In this document: piece after piece, positions 1 through 13,900 of the stretch
How positions within the stretch are numbered: the stretch's first letter is position 1
Layout: each line of letters opens with the position of its first letter
Assembly: GCA_954871525.1 (NCBI GenBank)
Contig: OX940871.1
Coordinates: forward strand, 29,672,586 to 29,736,585
Length of the DNA stretch: 64,000 nucleotides
From: Parietaria judaica
Taxonomy: Eukaryota; Streptophyta; Magnoliopsida; Rosales; Urticaceae
Reading direction: 5' to 3'
The notes under the pieces: generated by a model
What the model was told of the DNA's origin: nothing
Seen by the model: only the letters and a program-made list of their open reading frames with translations
The model's database searches: none
Position numbers and translations under genes: made by a program

Positions 1-1505
1 GCTATATTCAAATTCCAATGTATAAGCCCTAAAATCAATATTTTTTTAATTGGTTCGAAATTTAAGGTTGTAAAAAATGTAAAATAAAGAAATGCTATAG
101 GAAATGCTATAGCATTTCCTATGGCATTTCTCTTCAACAATTTGATCCTTGCATATTTTTGCATGAGAACTCTTGTTATATTCAAATTCCAATGTATAAG
201 CCCTAAAATTATTATTTTTTCAATTGATTCAAAATTTAAGGTTGTAAAAAATGTAAAATAAAGAAATGCTATAGGAAATGCTATAGCATTTCCTATGGCA
301 TTTCTCGTCAACAATTTAATCCTTGCATATTTTTGCATGAGAACTCTCTTTATATTCAAATTCCAATGTATAAGCCCTAAAATCATTATTTTTTCAATTG
401 GTTCGAAATTTAAGGTCGTAAAAAATGTAAAATAAACAAATGCTATAGAAAATGCTATGGCATTTCCTATGGCATTTCTCGTCAACAATTTAATCCTTGA
501 ATATTTTTGCATGAGAACTCTTGTTATATTCAAATTCCAATGTATAAGCCCTAAAATCATTATTTTTTCAATTGGTTCGAAATTTAAGGTTGTAAAAAAT
601 GGAAAATAAAGAAACGCTATAGAAAATGCTATATCATTTCCTATGGCATTTCTCGTCAACAATTTAATCCTTGCATATTTTTGCATGAGAACTCTCTTTA
701 TATTCAAATTCCAATGTGTAAGCCCTAAAATCATTATTTTTTCAATTGGTTCGAAATTTAAGGTTGTAAAAAATGTAAAATAAACAAATGCTATAGAAAA
801 TGCTATATCATTTCCTATGGCATTTCTCGTCAACAATTTAATCATTGCATATTTTTGCATGAGAACTCTTGTTATATTCATATTCCAATAATGTATAAGC
901 CCTAAAATCATTATTTTTTCAATTGGTTCGAAATTTAAGGTTGTAAAAAATGTAAAATAAAGAAATGCTATAGAAAATGCTATATCATTTCCTATGGCAT
1001 TTCTCGTAAACAATTTAATCCTTGCATATTTTTGCATGAGAACTCTTGTTATATTCAAATTCCAATGTATAAGCCCTAAAATCATTATTTTTTCAATTGG
1101 TTCGAAATTTAAGGTTGTAAAAAATGTAAAATAAAGAAATGCTATAGAAAATGCTATATCATTTCCTATGGCATTTCTCGTCAACAATTTAATCCTTGCA
1201 TATTTTTGCATGAGAACTCTCTTTATATTCAAATTCCAATGTATAAGCCCTAAAATCATTATTTTTTCAATTGGTTCGAAATTTAAGGTTGTAAAAAATG
1301 TAAAATAAACAAATGCTATAGAAAATGCTATGGCATTTCCTATGGCATTTCTCGTCAACAATTTAATCCTTGCATATTTTTGCATGAGAACTCTTGTTAT
1401 ATTCATATTCCAATAATGTATAAGCCCTAAAATCATTATTTTTTCAATTGGTTCGAAATTTAAGGTTGTAAAAAATGTAAAATAAAGAAATGCTATAGAA
1501 AATGC
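1..1505. repeat. Satellite block duplication, copy A (partner 9006-10510)
   Basis: This stretch recurs almost unchanged 9005 bp downstream. Diagnostic private variants are shared at exactly that offset: CTTGAATAT at 496 and 9501, the AATGGAAAAT variant at about 599 and 9604, GTGTAAGCC near 717 and 9722, and GTAAACAATT at 1006 and 10011. The copies part at about 1508, where one has ATATCATTT and the other ATAGCATTT. Copy A may extend left beyond the window. Confidence 0.85.
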
Positions 1506-3719
1506 TATATCATTTCCTATGGCATTTCTCGTCAACAATTTAATCCTTGCATATTTTTGCATGAGAACTCTTGTTATATTCAAATTCCAATGTATAAGCC
1601 CTAAAATCATTATTTTTTCAATTGGTTCGAAATTTAAGGTTGTAAAAAATGTAAAATAAAGAAATGATATAGAAAATGCTATATCATTTCCTATGGCATT
1701 TCTCGTCAACAATTTAATCCTTGCATATTTTTCCATGAGAACTCTTGTTATATTCAAATTCAAATCTATAAGCCCTAAAATCATTATTTTTTCAACTGGT
1801 TCAAAATTTAAGGTTGTAAAAAATGTAAAATACAGAAATGCTATAGGAAATGCTATAGCATTTCCTATGGCATTTCTCGTCAACAATTCAATCCTTGCAT
1901 ATTTTTGCATGAGAACTCTTGTTATATTCAAATTCCAATGTATAAGCCCTAAAATCATTATTTTTTCAATTGGTTCGAAATTTAAGGTTGTAAAAAATGT
2001 AAAATAAACAAATGCTATAGAAAATGCTATAGCATTTCCTATGGCATTTCTCGTCAACAATTTAATCCTTGCATATTTTTGCATGAGAACTCTTGTTATA
2101 TTCAAATTCCAATGTATAAGCCCTAAAATCAATATTTTTTTAATTGGTTCGAAATTTAAGGTTGTAAAAAAATGTAAAATAAAGAAATGCTATAGGAAAT
2201 GCTATAGCATTTCCTACGGCATTTCTCTTCAACAATTTGATCCTTGCATATTTTTCCATGAGAACTCTTGTTATATTCATATTCCAATGTATAAGCCCTA
2301 AAATCATTATTTTTTCAATTGGTTCGAAATTTAAGGTTGTAAAAAATGTCAAATAAAGAAATGCTATAGGAAATGCTATAGCATTTCCTATGGCATTTCT
2401 CTTCAACAATTTGATCCTTGCATATTTTTGCATGAGAACTCTTGTTATATTCATATTCCAATGTATAAGCCCTAAAATCATTATTTTTTCAATTGGTTCG
2501 AAATTTAAGGTTGTAAAAAATGTCAAATAAAGAAATGCTATAGGAAATGCTATATCATTTCCTATGGCATTTCTCGTCAACAATTTAATCCTTGCATATT
2601 TTTGCATGATAACTCTTGATATATTGATATTCCAATGTATAAGCCCTAAAATCATTATTTTTTCAATTGATTCGAAATTTTAGGTCGTAAACAATGTAAA
2701 ATAAAGAAATGCTATAGGAAATGCTATAGCATTTCCTATGGCATTTCTCGTCAACAATTTATTCCTTGCATATTTTTGCATGAAAACTCTTGTTATATTC
2801 AAATTCCAAAGTATAAGCCCTAAAATCATTATTTTTTCAATTGATTCAAAATTTAAGGTTGTAAAAAATGTAAAATAAAGAAATGCTATAGGAAATTCTA
2901 TAGCATTTCCTATGGCATTTCTCGTCAACAATTTAATCCTTGCATATTTTTGCATGAGAACTCTTGTTATATTCTTATTCCAATGTATAAGCCCTAAAAT
3001 CATTATTTTTTCAATTGGTTCGAAATTTAAGGTTGTAAAAAATGTCAAATAAAGAAATGCTATAGGAAATGCTATAGCATTTCCTACGGCATTTCTCTTC
3101 AACAATTTGATCCTTGCATATTTTTCCATGAGAACTCTTGTTATATTCATATTCCAATGTATAAGCCCTAAAATCATTATTTTTTCAATTGGTTCGAAAT
3201 TTAAGGTTGTAAAAAATGTAAAATAAAGAAATGCTATAGAAAATGCTATAGCATTTCCTATGGCATTTCTCTTCAACAATTTGATCCTTGCATATTTTTG
3301 CATGAGAACTCTTGTTATATTCAAATTCCAATGTATAAGCCCTAAAATCATTATTTTTTCAATTGATTCAAAATTTAAGGTTGTAAAAAATGTAAAATAA
3401 AGAAATGCTATAGGAAATGCTATAGCATTTCCTATGGCATAAAGATTTAATCCTTGCATATTTTTGCATGAGAACTCTTGTTATATTAAAATTCCAATGT
3501 ATAAGCCCTAAAATCATTATTTCTTCAATTGATTCAAAATTTTAGGTCGTAAACAATGTAAAATAAAGAAATGCTATAGCATTTCCTATGGCATTTCTCG
3601 TCAACAATTTAATCCTTGCATATTTTTGCATAAGAACTCTTGTTATATTAAAATTCCAATGTATAAGCCCTAAAATCATTATTTTTTTAATTGGTTTGAA
3701 ATTTAAGGTTGTAAAAAAT

Positions 3720-5510
3720 GTAAAATAAAGAAATGCTATAGGAAATGCTATAGCATTTCCTATGGCATTTCTCGTCAACAATTTAATCCTTGCATATTTA
3801 TGCATGAGAACTCTCTTTATATTCAATTTCCAATGTATAAGCCCTAAAATCATTATTTTTTCAATTGGTTCGAAATTTAAGGTTGTAAAAAATGTAAAAT
3901 AAACAAATGCTATAGAAAATGCTATGGCATTTCCTATGGCATTTCTCGTCAACAATTTAATCCTTGCATATTTTTCCATGAGAACTCTTGTTATATTCAA
4001 ATTCCAATGTATAAGCCCTAAGATCATTATTTTTTCAATTGGTTCAAAATTTAAGGTTGTAAAAAATGTAAAATAAAGAAATGCTATAGGAAATGCTATA
4101 GCATTTCCTATGGCATTTCTCGTCAACAATTCAATCCTTGCATATTTTTGCATGAGAACTCTTGTTATATTCAAATTCCAATGTATAAGCCCTAAAATCA
4201 TTATTTTTTCAATTGGTTCGAAATTTAAGGTTGTAAAAAATGTAAAATAAAGAAATGCTATAGAAAATGCTATAGCATTTCCTATGGCATTTCTCTTCAA
4301 CAATTTGATCCCTGCATATTTTTGCATGAGAACTCTTGTTATATTCAAATTCCAATGTATAAGCCCTAAAATCATTATTTTTTCAATTGATTCAAAATTT
4401 AAGGTTGTAAAAAATGTAAAATAAAGAAATGCTATAGGAAATGCTATAGCATTTCCTATGGCATTTCTCGTCAACAATTTAATCCTTGCATATTTTTGCA
4501 TGAGAACTCTTGTTATATTCAAATTCCAATGTATAAGCCCTAAAATCATTATTTTTTCAATTGATTCAAAATTTTAGGTCGTAAACAATGTAAAATAAAA
4601 AAATGCTATAGCATTTCCGATGGCATTTCTCGTCAACAATTTAATCCTTGCATATTTTTGCATGAGAACTCTTGTTATATTCAAATTCCAATGTATAAGC
4701 CCGAAAATCATTATTTTTTTAATTGGTTCGAAATTTAAGGTTGTAAAAAATGTAAAATAAAGAAATGCTATAGAAAATGCTATAGCATTTCCTATGGCAT
4801 TTCTCTTCAACAATTTGATCCTTGCATATTTTTGCATGAGAACTCTTGTTATATTCAAATTCCAATGTATAAGCCCTAAAATCATTATTTTTTCAATTGA
4901 TTCAAAATTTAAGGTTGTAAAAAATGTAAAATAAAGAAATGCTATAGGAAATGCTATAGCATTTCCTATGGCATTTCTCGTCAACAATTTAATCCTTGCA
5001 TATTTTTGCATGAGAACTCTTGTTATATTCAAAATCCAATGTATAAGCCCTAAAATCATTATTTTTTCAATTGGTTCGAAATTTAAGGTTGTAAAAAATG
5101 TAAAATAAAGAAATGCTATAGAAAATGCTATATCATTTCCTATGGCATTTCTCGTCAACAATTTAATCCTTGCATATTTATGCATGAGAACTCTCTTTAT
5201 ATTCAATTTCCAATGTATAAGCCCTAAAATCATTATTTTTTCAATTGGTTCGAAATTTAAGGTTGTAAAAAATGTAAAATAAACAAATGCTATAGAAAAT
5301 GCTATGGCATTTCCTATGGCATTTCTCGTCAACAATTTAATCCTTGCATATTTTTCCATGAGAACTCTTGTTATATTCAAATTCCAATGTATAAGCCCTA
5401 AGATCATTATTTTTTCAATTGGTTCAAAATTTAAGGTTGTAAAAAATGTCAAATAAAGAAATGCTGTAGGAAATGCTATAGCATTTCCTATGGCATTTCT
5501 CGTCAACAAT
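3720..5510. repeat. Satellite duplication with 1380-bp spacing
   Basis: About 400 bp at 3720-4130 recurs at 5100-5510. The rare TATTTATGCATGAG and TCAATTTCCAATG variants at about 3797-3830 are repeated at about 5177-5210. The offset of 1380 bp equals about eight monomers. Differences are a handful of substitutions, so the duplication is recent relative to the surrounding monomers. Confidence 0.7.
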
Positions 5511-5650
5511 TTAATCCTTGCATTTTTTGCATGATAACTCTTGTTATATTCATATTCCAATGTATAAGCCCTAAAATCATTATTTTTTCAATTGATTCGA
5601 AATTTTAGGTCATAAACAATGTAAAATAAAGAAATGCTATAGGAAAATCT

Positions 5651-7366
5651 ATAGCATTTCCTATGGCATTTCTCGTCAACAATTTAATCCTTGCATATTT
5701 TTGCATGAGAACTCTTGTTATATTCAAATTCCAATGTATAAGCCCTAAAATCATTATTTTTTTAATTGGTTCGAAATTTAAGGTTGTAAAAAATGTAAAA
5801 TAAATAAATGCTATAGGAAATGCTATAGCATTTCCTATGGCATTTCTCTTCAACAATTTGATCCTTGCATATTTTTGCATGAGAACTCTTGTTATATTCA
5901 AATTCCAATGTATAAGCCCTAAAATCATTATTTTTTCAATTGATTCAAAATTTAAGGTTGTAAAAAATGTCAAATAAATAAATGCTATAGGAAATGCTAT
6001 AGCATTTCCTATGGCATTTCTCGTCAACAATTTAATCCTTGCATATTTTTGCATGAGAACTCTTGTTATATTCATATTCCAATGTATAAGCCCTAAAATC
6101 ATTATTTTTTCAATTGGTTCAATATTTAAGGTTGTAAAAAATGTAAAATAAAGAAATGCTATAGAAAATGCTATATCATTTCCTATGGAATTTCTTGTCA
6201 ACAATTTAATCCTTGCATATTTTTGCATGAGAACTCTCTTTATATTCAAATTCCAATGTATAAGCCCTAAAATATAATTATTTTTTCAATTGGTTCGAAA
6301 TTTAAGGTGGTAAAAAATGTAAAATAAACAAATGCTATAGAAAATGCTATGGCATTTCCTATGACATTTCTCGTCAACTATTTAATCCTTGCATATTCTT
6401 CCATGAGAACTCTTGTTATATTCAAATTCCAATGTATAAGCCCTAAAATCATTATTTTTTCAATTGGTTCGAAATTTAAGGTTGTAAAAAATGTAAAATA
6501 AACAAATGCAATAGCATTTCCTATGGCATTTCTCGTCAACAATTTAATCCTTGCATATTTTTGCATGAGAACTCTTGTTATATTCAAATTCCAATGTATA
6601 AGCCCTAAAATCATTATTTTTTTAATTGGTTCGAAATTTAAGGTTGTAAAAAATGTAAAATAAATAAATGCTATAGGAAATGCTATAGCATTTCCTATGG
6701 CATTTCTCTTCAACAATTTGATCCTTGCATATTTTTGCATGAGAACTCTTGTTATATTCAAATTCCAATGTATAAGCCCTAAAATCATTATTTTTTCAAT
6801 TGATTCAAAATTTAAGGTTGTAAAAAATGTCAAATAAATAAATGCTATAGGAAATGCTATAGCATTTCCTATGGCATTTCTCGTCAACAATTTAATCCTT
6901 GCATATTTTTGCATGAGAACTCTTGTTATATTCATATTCCAATGTATAAGCCCTAAAATCATTATTTTTTCAATTGGTTCAATATTTAAGGTTGTAAAAA
7001 ATGTAAAATAAAGAAATGCTATAGAAAATGCTATATCATTTCCTATGGAATTTCTTGTCAACAATTTAATCCTTGCATATTTTTGCATGAGAACTCTCTT
7101 TATATTCAAATTCCAATGTATAAGCCCTAAAAAATAATTATTTTTTCAATTGGTTCGAAATTTAAGGTGGTAAAAAATGTAAAATAAACAAATGCTATAG
7201 AAAATGCTATGGCATTTCCTATGACATTTCTCGTCAACTATTTAATCCTTGCATATTCTTCCATGAGAACTCTTGTTATATTCAAATTCCAATGTATAAG
7301 CCCTAAAATCATTATTTTTTCAATTGGTTCGAAATTTAAGGTTGTAAAAAATGTAAAATAAACAAC
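5651..7366. repeat. 860-bp tandem duplication (five monomers)
   Basis: Positions 5651-6506 and 6511-7366 are near-identical with an offset of 860 bp, equal to five monomers. Shared private variants include CTATGGAATTTCTTG (about 6184 and 7044), GGTGGTAAAA (about 6307 and 7167) and GCATATTCTTCCATG (about 6391 and 7251). One visible difference is AAAATATAATT against AAAAAATAATT near 6270 and 7130. Similarity ends on both sides in ordinary monomers. Confidence 0.85.
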
Positions 7367-9005
7367 TGCTATAGAAAATGCTATAGCATTTCCTATGGCA
7401 TTTCTCGTCAACAATTTAATCCTTGCATATTTTTGCATGAGAACTCTTGTTATATTCAAATTCCAATCTATAAGCCCTAAAATCATTATTTTTTCAATTG
7501 GTTTGAAATTTAAGGTTGTAAAAAATGTAAAATAAAGAAACGCTATAACATTTCTTATGGCATTTCTCGTCAACGATTTAATCCTTGCATATTTTTGCAT
7601 GAGAACTCTTGTTATATTTAAATTCCAATGTATAAGCCCTAAAATCATTATTTTTTCAATTGATTCGAAACTTTAGGTCGTAAACAATGTAAAATAAAGA
7701 AATGCTATAGGAAATGCTATAGCATTTCGTATGGCATTTCTCGTCAACAATTTAATCCTTGCATATTTTTGCATGAGAACGCTTGTAATATTAAAATTCC
7801 AATGTATAAGCCCTAAAATCATTATTTTTTCAATTGGTTCGAAATTTAAGGTTGTAAGAAATGTAAAATAAAGAAATGCTATAGAAAATGCTATGGCATT
7901 TCCTATGGCATTTCTCGTCAACAATTTAATCCTTGCATATTTTTGCATGAGAACTCTTGTTATATTAAAATTCCAATGTATAAGCCCTAATATCATCATT
8001 TTTTCAATTGGTTCAAAATTTAAGGTTGTAAAAAATGTAAAATAAAGAAACGCTATAGGAAATTCTATAGCATTTCCTATGGCATTTCTCGTCAACGATT
8101 TAATCCTTGCATATTTTTGCATGAGAACTCTTGTTATATTCAAATTCCAATGTATAAGCCCCAAAATCATTATTTTTTCAATTGATTCGAAATTTAAGGT
8201 TGTAAAAAATGTCAAATAAAGAAATGCTATGAGAAATGCTATAGCATTTCTTATGGCATTTCTCGTCAACAATTTAATCCTTGCATATTTTTGCATGATA
8301 ACTCTTGTTATATTCATATTCCAATGTATAAGCCCTAAAATCATTATTTTTTCAATTGATTCGAAATTTTAGGTCGTAAACAATGTAAAATAAAGAAATG
8401 CTATAGGAAATGCTATATCATTTCCTATGGCATTTCTCGTCAACAATTTAATTATTGCATATTTTTGCATGAGAACTCTTGTTATATTCATATTCCAATA
8501 ATGTATAATCCCTAAAATCATTATTTTTTCAATTGGTTCGAAATTTAAGGTTGTAAAAAATGTAAAATAAAGAAATGCTATAGAAAATGCTATATCATTT
8601 CCTATGGCATTTCTCGTCAACAATTTAATCCTTGCATATTTTTGCATGAGAACTCTCTTTATATTCAAATTCCAATGTATAAGCCCTAAAATCATTATTT
8701 TTTCAATTGGTTCGAAATTTAAGGTTGTAAAAAATGTCAAATAAAGAAATGCTATAGGAAATGCTATAGCATTTCCTATGGCATTTCTCGTCAACAATTT
8801 AATCCTTGCATATTTTTGCATGATAACTCTTGTTATATTCATATTCCAATGTATAAGCCCTAAAATCATTATTTTTTCAATTGATTCGAAATTTTAGGTC
8901 ATAAACAATGTAAAATAAAGAAATGCTATAGGAAATGCTATAGCATTTCCTATGGCATTTCTCGTCAACAATTTAATCCTTGCATATTTTTGCATGAGAA
9001 CTCTT

Positions 9006-10510
9006 GCTATATTCAAATTCCAATGTATAAGCCCTAAAATCATTATTTTTTTAATTGGTTCGAAATTTAAGGTTGTAAAAAATGTAAAATAAAGAAATGC
9101 TATAGGAAATGCTATAGCATTTCCTATGGCATTTCTCTTCAACAATTTGATCCTTGCATATTTTTGCATGAGAACTCTTGTTATATTCAAATTCCAATGT
9201 ATAAGCCCTAAAATTATTATTTTTTCAATTGATTCAAAATTTAAGGTTGTAAAAAATGTAAAATAAAGAAATGCTATAGGAAATGCTATAGCATTTCCTA
9301 TGGCATTTCTCGTCAACAATTTAATCCTTGCATATTTTTGCATGAGAACTCTCTTTATATTCAAATTCCAATGTATAAGCCCTAAAATCATTATTTTTTC
9401 AATTGGTTCGAAATTTAAGGTCGTAAAAAATGTAAAATAAACAAATGCTATAGAAAATGCTATGGCATTTCCTATGGCATTTCTCGTCAACAATTTAATC
9501 CTTGAATATTTTTGCATGAGAACTCTTGTTATATTCAAATTCCAATGTATAAGCCCTAAAATCATTATTTTTTCAATTGGTTCGAAATTTAAGGTTGTAA
9601 AAAATGGAAAATAAAGAAACGCTATAGAAAATGCTATATCATTTCCTATGGCATTTCTCGTCAACAATTTAATCCTTGCATATTTTTGCATGAGAACTCT
9701 CTTTATATTCAAATTCCAATGTGTAAGCCCTAAAATCATTATTTTTTCAATTGGTTCGAAATTTAAGGTTGTAAAAAATGTAAAATAAACAAATGCTATA
9801 GAAAATGCTATATCATTTCCTATGGCATTTCTCGTCAACAATTTAATCATTGCATATTTTTGCATGAGAACTCTTGTTATATTCATATTCCAATAATGTA
9901 TAAGCCCTAAAATCATTATTTTTTCAATTGGTTCGAAATTTAAGGTTGTAAAAAATGTAAAATAAAGAAATGCTATAGAAAATGCTATATCATTTCCTAT
10001 GGCATTTCTCGTAAACAATTTAATCCTTGCATATTTTTGCATGAGAACTCTTGTTATATTCAAATTCCAATGTATAAGCCCTAAAATCATTATTTTTTCA
10101 ATTGGTTCGAAATTTAAGGTTGTAAAAAATGTAAAATAAAGAAATGCTATAGAAAATGCTATATCATTTCCTATGGCATTTCTCGTCAACAATTTAATCC
10201 TTGCATATTTTTGCATGAGAACTCTCTTTATATTCAAATTCCAATGTATAAGCCCTAAAATCATTATTTTTTCAATTGGTTCGAAATTTAAGGTTGTAAA
10301 AAATGTAAAATAAACAAATGCTATAGAAAATGCTATGGCATTTCCTATGGCATTTCTCGTCAACAATTTAATCCTTGCATATTTTTGCATGAGAACTCTT
10401 GTTATATTCATATTCCAATAATGTATAAGCCCTAAAATCATTATTTTTTCAATTGGTTCGAAATTTAAGGTTGTAAAAAATGTAAAATAAAGAAATGCTA
10501 TAGAAAATGC
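9006..10510. repeat. Satellite block duplication, copy B (partner 1-1505)
   Basis: Near-identical to positions 1-1505 at a constant offset of 9005 bp, with only a few substitutions. Because the two copies are separated by other monomers, this is a non-adjacent block duplication and not simple unit-by-unit homogenisation. It lies inside the longest uninterrupted satellite reading frame (8894-10789, minus strand, 631 codons), which is not regarded as a gene. Confidence 0.85.
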
Positions 10511-10977
10511 TATAGCATTTCCTATGGCATTTCTCGTCAACAATTTAATCCTTTCATATTTTTGCATGAGAACTCTTGTTATATTCAAATTCCAATGTAT
10601 AAGCCCTAAAATCATTATTTTTTCAATTGGTTCGAAATTTAAGGTTGTAAAAAATGTAAAATAAAGAAATGCAATAGGAAATGCTATAGCATTTCCTATA
10701 GCATTTCTCGTCAACAATTTAATCCTTGCATATTTTTGCATGAGAACTCTTGTTATATTCAAATTCCAATGTATAAGCCCTAAAATCATTATTTTTTCAA
10801 TTGATTCGAAATTTAGGTCGTAAACAATGTAAAATAAAGAAATGCTATAGGAAATGCTATAGCATTTCCTATATCATTTCTCGTCAACAATTTAATCGTT
10901 GCATATTTTTGCATTAGAACTCTTGTTATATTCAAATTCCAATGTATAAGCCCTAAAATCATTATTTTTTCAATTGG

Positions 10978-13900
10978 TTCGACTTTTAGGTCGTAAACAA
11001 TGTAAAATAAAGAAATGCTACTATGGAATTTAACGTCAACAATTTAATCCTTGCATATTTTTGCATGAGAACGCTTGTAATATTAAAATTCCAATGTATA
11101 AGCCCGAAAATCATTATTTTTTCAATTGGTTCAAAATTTAAGGTTGTAAAAAATTTAAAATAAATAAATACTATAGAAAATGCTATAGCATTTCCTATGG
11201 AATTTCACGTCAACAATTTAATCCTTGCATATTTTTTCATGAGAACTCTTGTTATATTCAAATTCCAATGTATAGGCCCTAAAATCATTATTTTTTCAAT
11301 TGGTTCAAAATTTAAGGTCTTAAAAAATGTAAAATAAAGAAATGCTATAGGAAATGCTATAGCATTTCCTATGGCATTTCTCGTCAACAATTTAATCCTT
11401 GCATATTTTTTCATGAGAACTCTTGTTATATTCAAATTCCAATGTATAAGCCCTAAAATCATTATTTTTTCAATTGATTCGAAATTTAGGTCGTAAACAA
11501 TGTAAAATAAAGAAATGCTATAGGAAATGCTATAGTATTTCCTATGGCATTTCTCGTCAACAACTTAATCCTTGCATATTTTTGCATTAGAACGCTTGTT
11601 ATATTCAAATTCCAATGTATAAGCCCTAAAATCATTATTTTTTCAATTGGTTCGACTTTTAGGTCGTAAACAATGTAAAATAAAGAAATGCTACTATGGA
11701 ATTTAACGTCAACAATTTAATCCTTGCATATTTTTGCATGAGAACGCTTGTAATATTAAAATTCCAATGTATAAGCCCGAAAATCATTATTTTTTCAATT
11801 GGTTCAAAATTTAAGGTTGTAAAAAATTTAAAATAAATAAATACTATAGAAAATGCTATAGCATTTCCTATGGAATTTCTCGTCAACAATTTAATCCTTG
11901 CATATTTTTTCATGAGAACTCTTGTTATATTCAAATTCCAATGTATAGGCCCTAAAATCATTATTTTTTCAATTGGTTCAAAATTTAAGGTCTTAAAAAA
12001 TGTAAAATAAAGAAATGCTATAGGAAATGCTATAGCATTTCCTATGGCATTTCTCGTCAACAATTTAATCCTTGCATATTTTTTCATGAGAACTCTTGTT
12101 ATATTCAAATTCCAATGCATAAGCCCTAAAATCATTATTTTTTCAATTGATTCGAAATTTAGGTCGTAAACAATGTAAAATAAAGAAATGCTATAGGAAA
12201 TGCTATAGCATTTCCTATGGCATTTCTCGTCAACAATTTAATCCTTGTATATTTTTGCATTAGAAATCTTTTTATATTCAAATTCCAATGTATAAGCACT
12301 AAAATCATTATTTTTTTAATTGGTTCGACTTTTAGGTCGTAAACAATGTAAAATAAAGAAATGCTACTATGGAATTTAACGTCAACAATTTAATCCTTGC
12401 ATATTTTTGCATGAGAACGCTTGTAATATTAAAATTCCAATGTATAAGCCCGAAAATCATTATTTTTTCAATTGGTTCAAAATTTAAGGTTGTAAAAAAT
12501 GTAAAATAAAGAAATACTATAGAAAATGCTATAGCATTTCCTATGGCATTTCTCGTCAACAATTTAATCCTTGCATATTTTTGCATGAGAACTCTTGTTA
12601 TATTCAAATTCCAATGTATAGGCCCTAAAATCATTATTTTTTCAATTGGTTCGAAATTTAAGGTTGTAAAAAATGTAAAGTAAAGAAATGCTATAGGAAA
12701 TGCTATAGCATTTCCTATGGCATTTCTCGTCAACAATTTAATCCTTGCATATTTTTTCATGAGAACTCTTGTTATATTCAAATTCCAATGTATAAGCCCT
12801 AAAATCATTATTTTTTCAATTGGTTCGAAATTTAGGTCGTAAACAATGTAAAATAAAGAAATGCTATAGGAAATGCTATAGCATTTCCTATGGCATTTCT
12901 CGTCAACAATTTAGTCCTTGCATATTTTTGCATTAGAACTCTTGTTATATTAAAATTCCAATGTATAAGCCCTAAAATCATTATTTTTTCAATTGGTTCG
13001 ACTTTTAGGTCGTAAACAATGTAAAATAAAGAAATGCTATAGGAAATGCTATAGCATTTCCTATGGAATTTAACGTCAACAATTTAATCCTTCCATATTT
13101 TTGCACGAGAACGCTTGTAATATTAAAATTCCAATGTATAAGCCCTAAAATCATTATTTTTTCAATTGGTTCGAAATTGAAGGTTGTAAAAAATGTAAAA
13201 TAAAGAAATGCTATAGAAAATGCTATAGCATTTCCTATGGCATTTCTCGTCAACAATTTAATCCTTTCATATTTTTGCATGAGAACTCTTGTTATATTCA
13301 AATTCCAATGTATAAGCCCTAAAATCATTATTTTTTCAATTGGTTCGAAATTTAAGGTTGTAAAAAATGTAAAATAAAGAAATGCAATAGGAAATGCTAT
13401 AGCATTTCCTATGGCATTTCTCGTCAACAATTTAATCCTTGCATATTTTTGCATGAGAACTCTTGTTATATTCAAATTCCAATGTATAAGCCCTAAAATC
13501 ATTATTTTTTCAATTGATTCAAAATTGAGGTCGTAAACAATGTAAAATAAAGAAATGCGATAGGAAATGCTATAGCATTTCCTATGGCATTTCTCGTCAA
13601 CATTTTAATCCTTGCATATTTTTGCATTAGAACTCTTGTTATATTCAAATTCCAATGTATAAGCCCTAAAATCATTATTTTTTCAATTGGTTCGACTTTT
13701 AGGTCGTAAACAATGTAAAATAAAGAAATGCTACTATGGAATTTAACGTCAACAATTTAATCCTTGCATATTTTTGCATGACAACGCTTGTAATATTAAA
13801 ATTCCAATGTATAAGCCCGAAAATCATTATTTTTTCAATTGGTTCAAAATTTAAGGTTGTAAAAAATTTAAAATAAATAAATACTATAGAAAATGCTATA

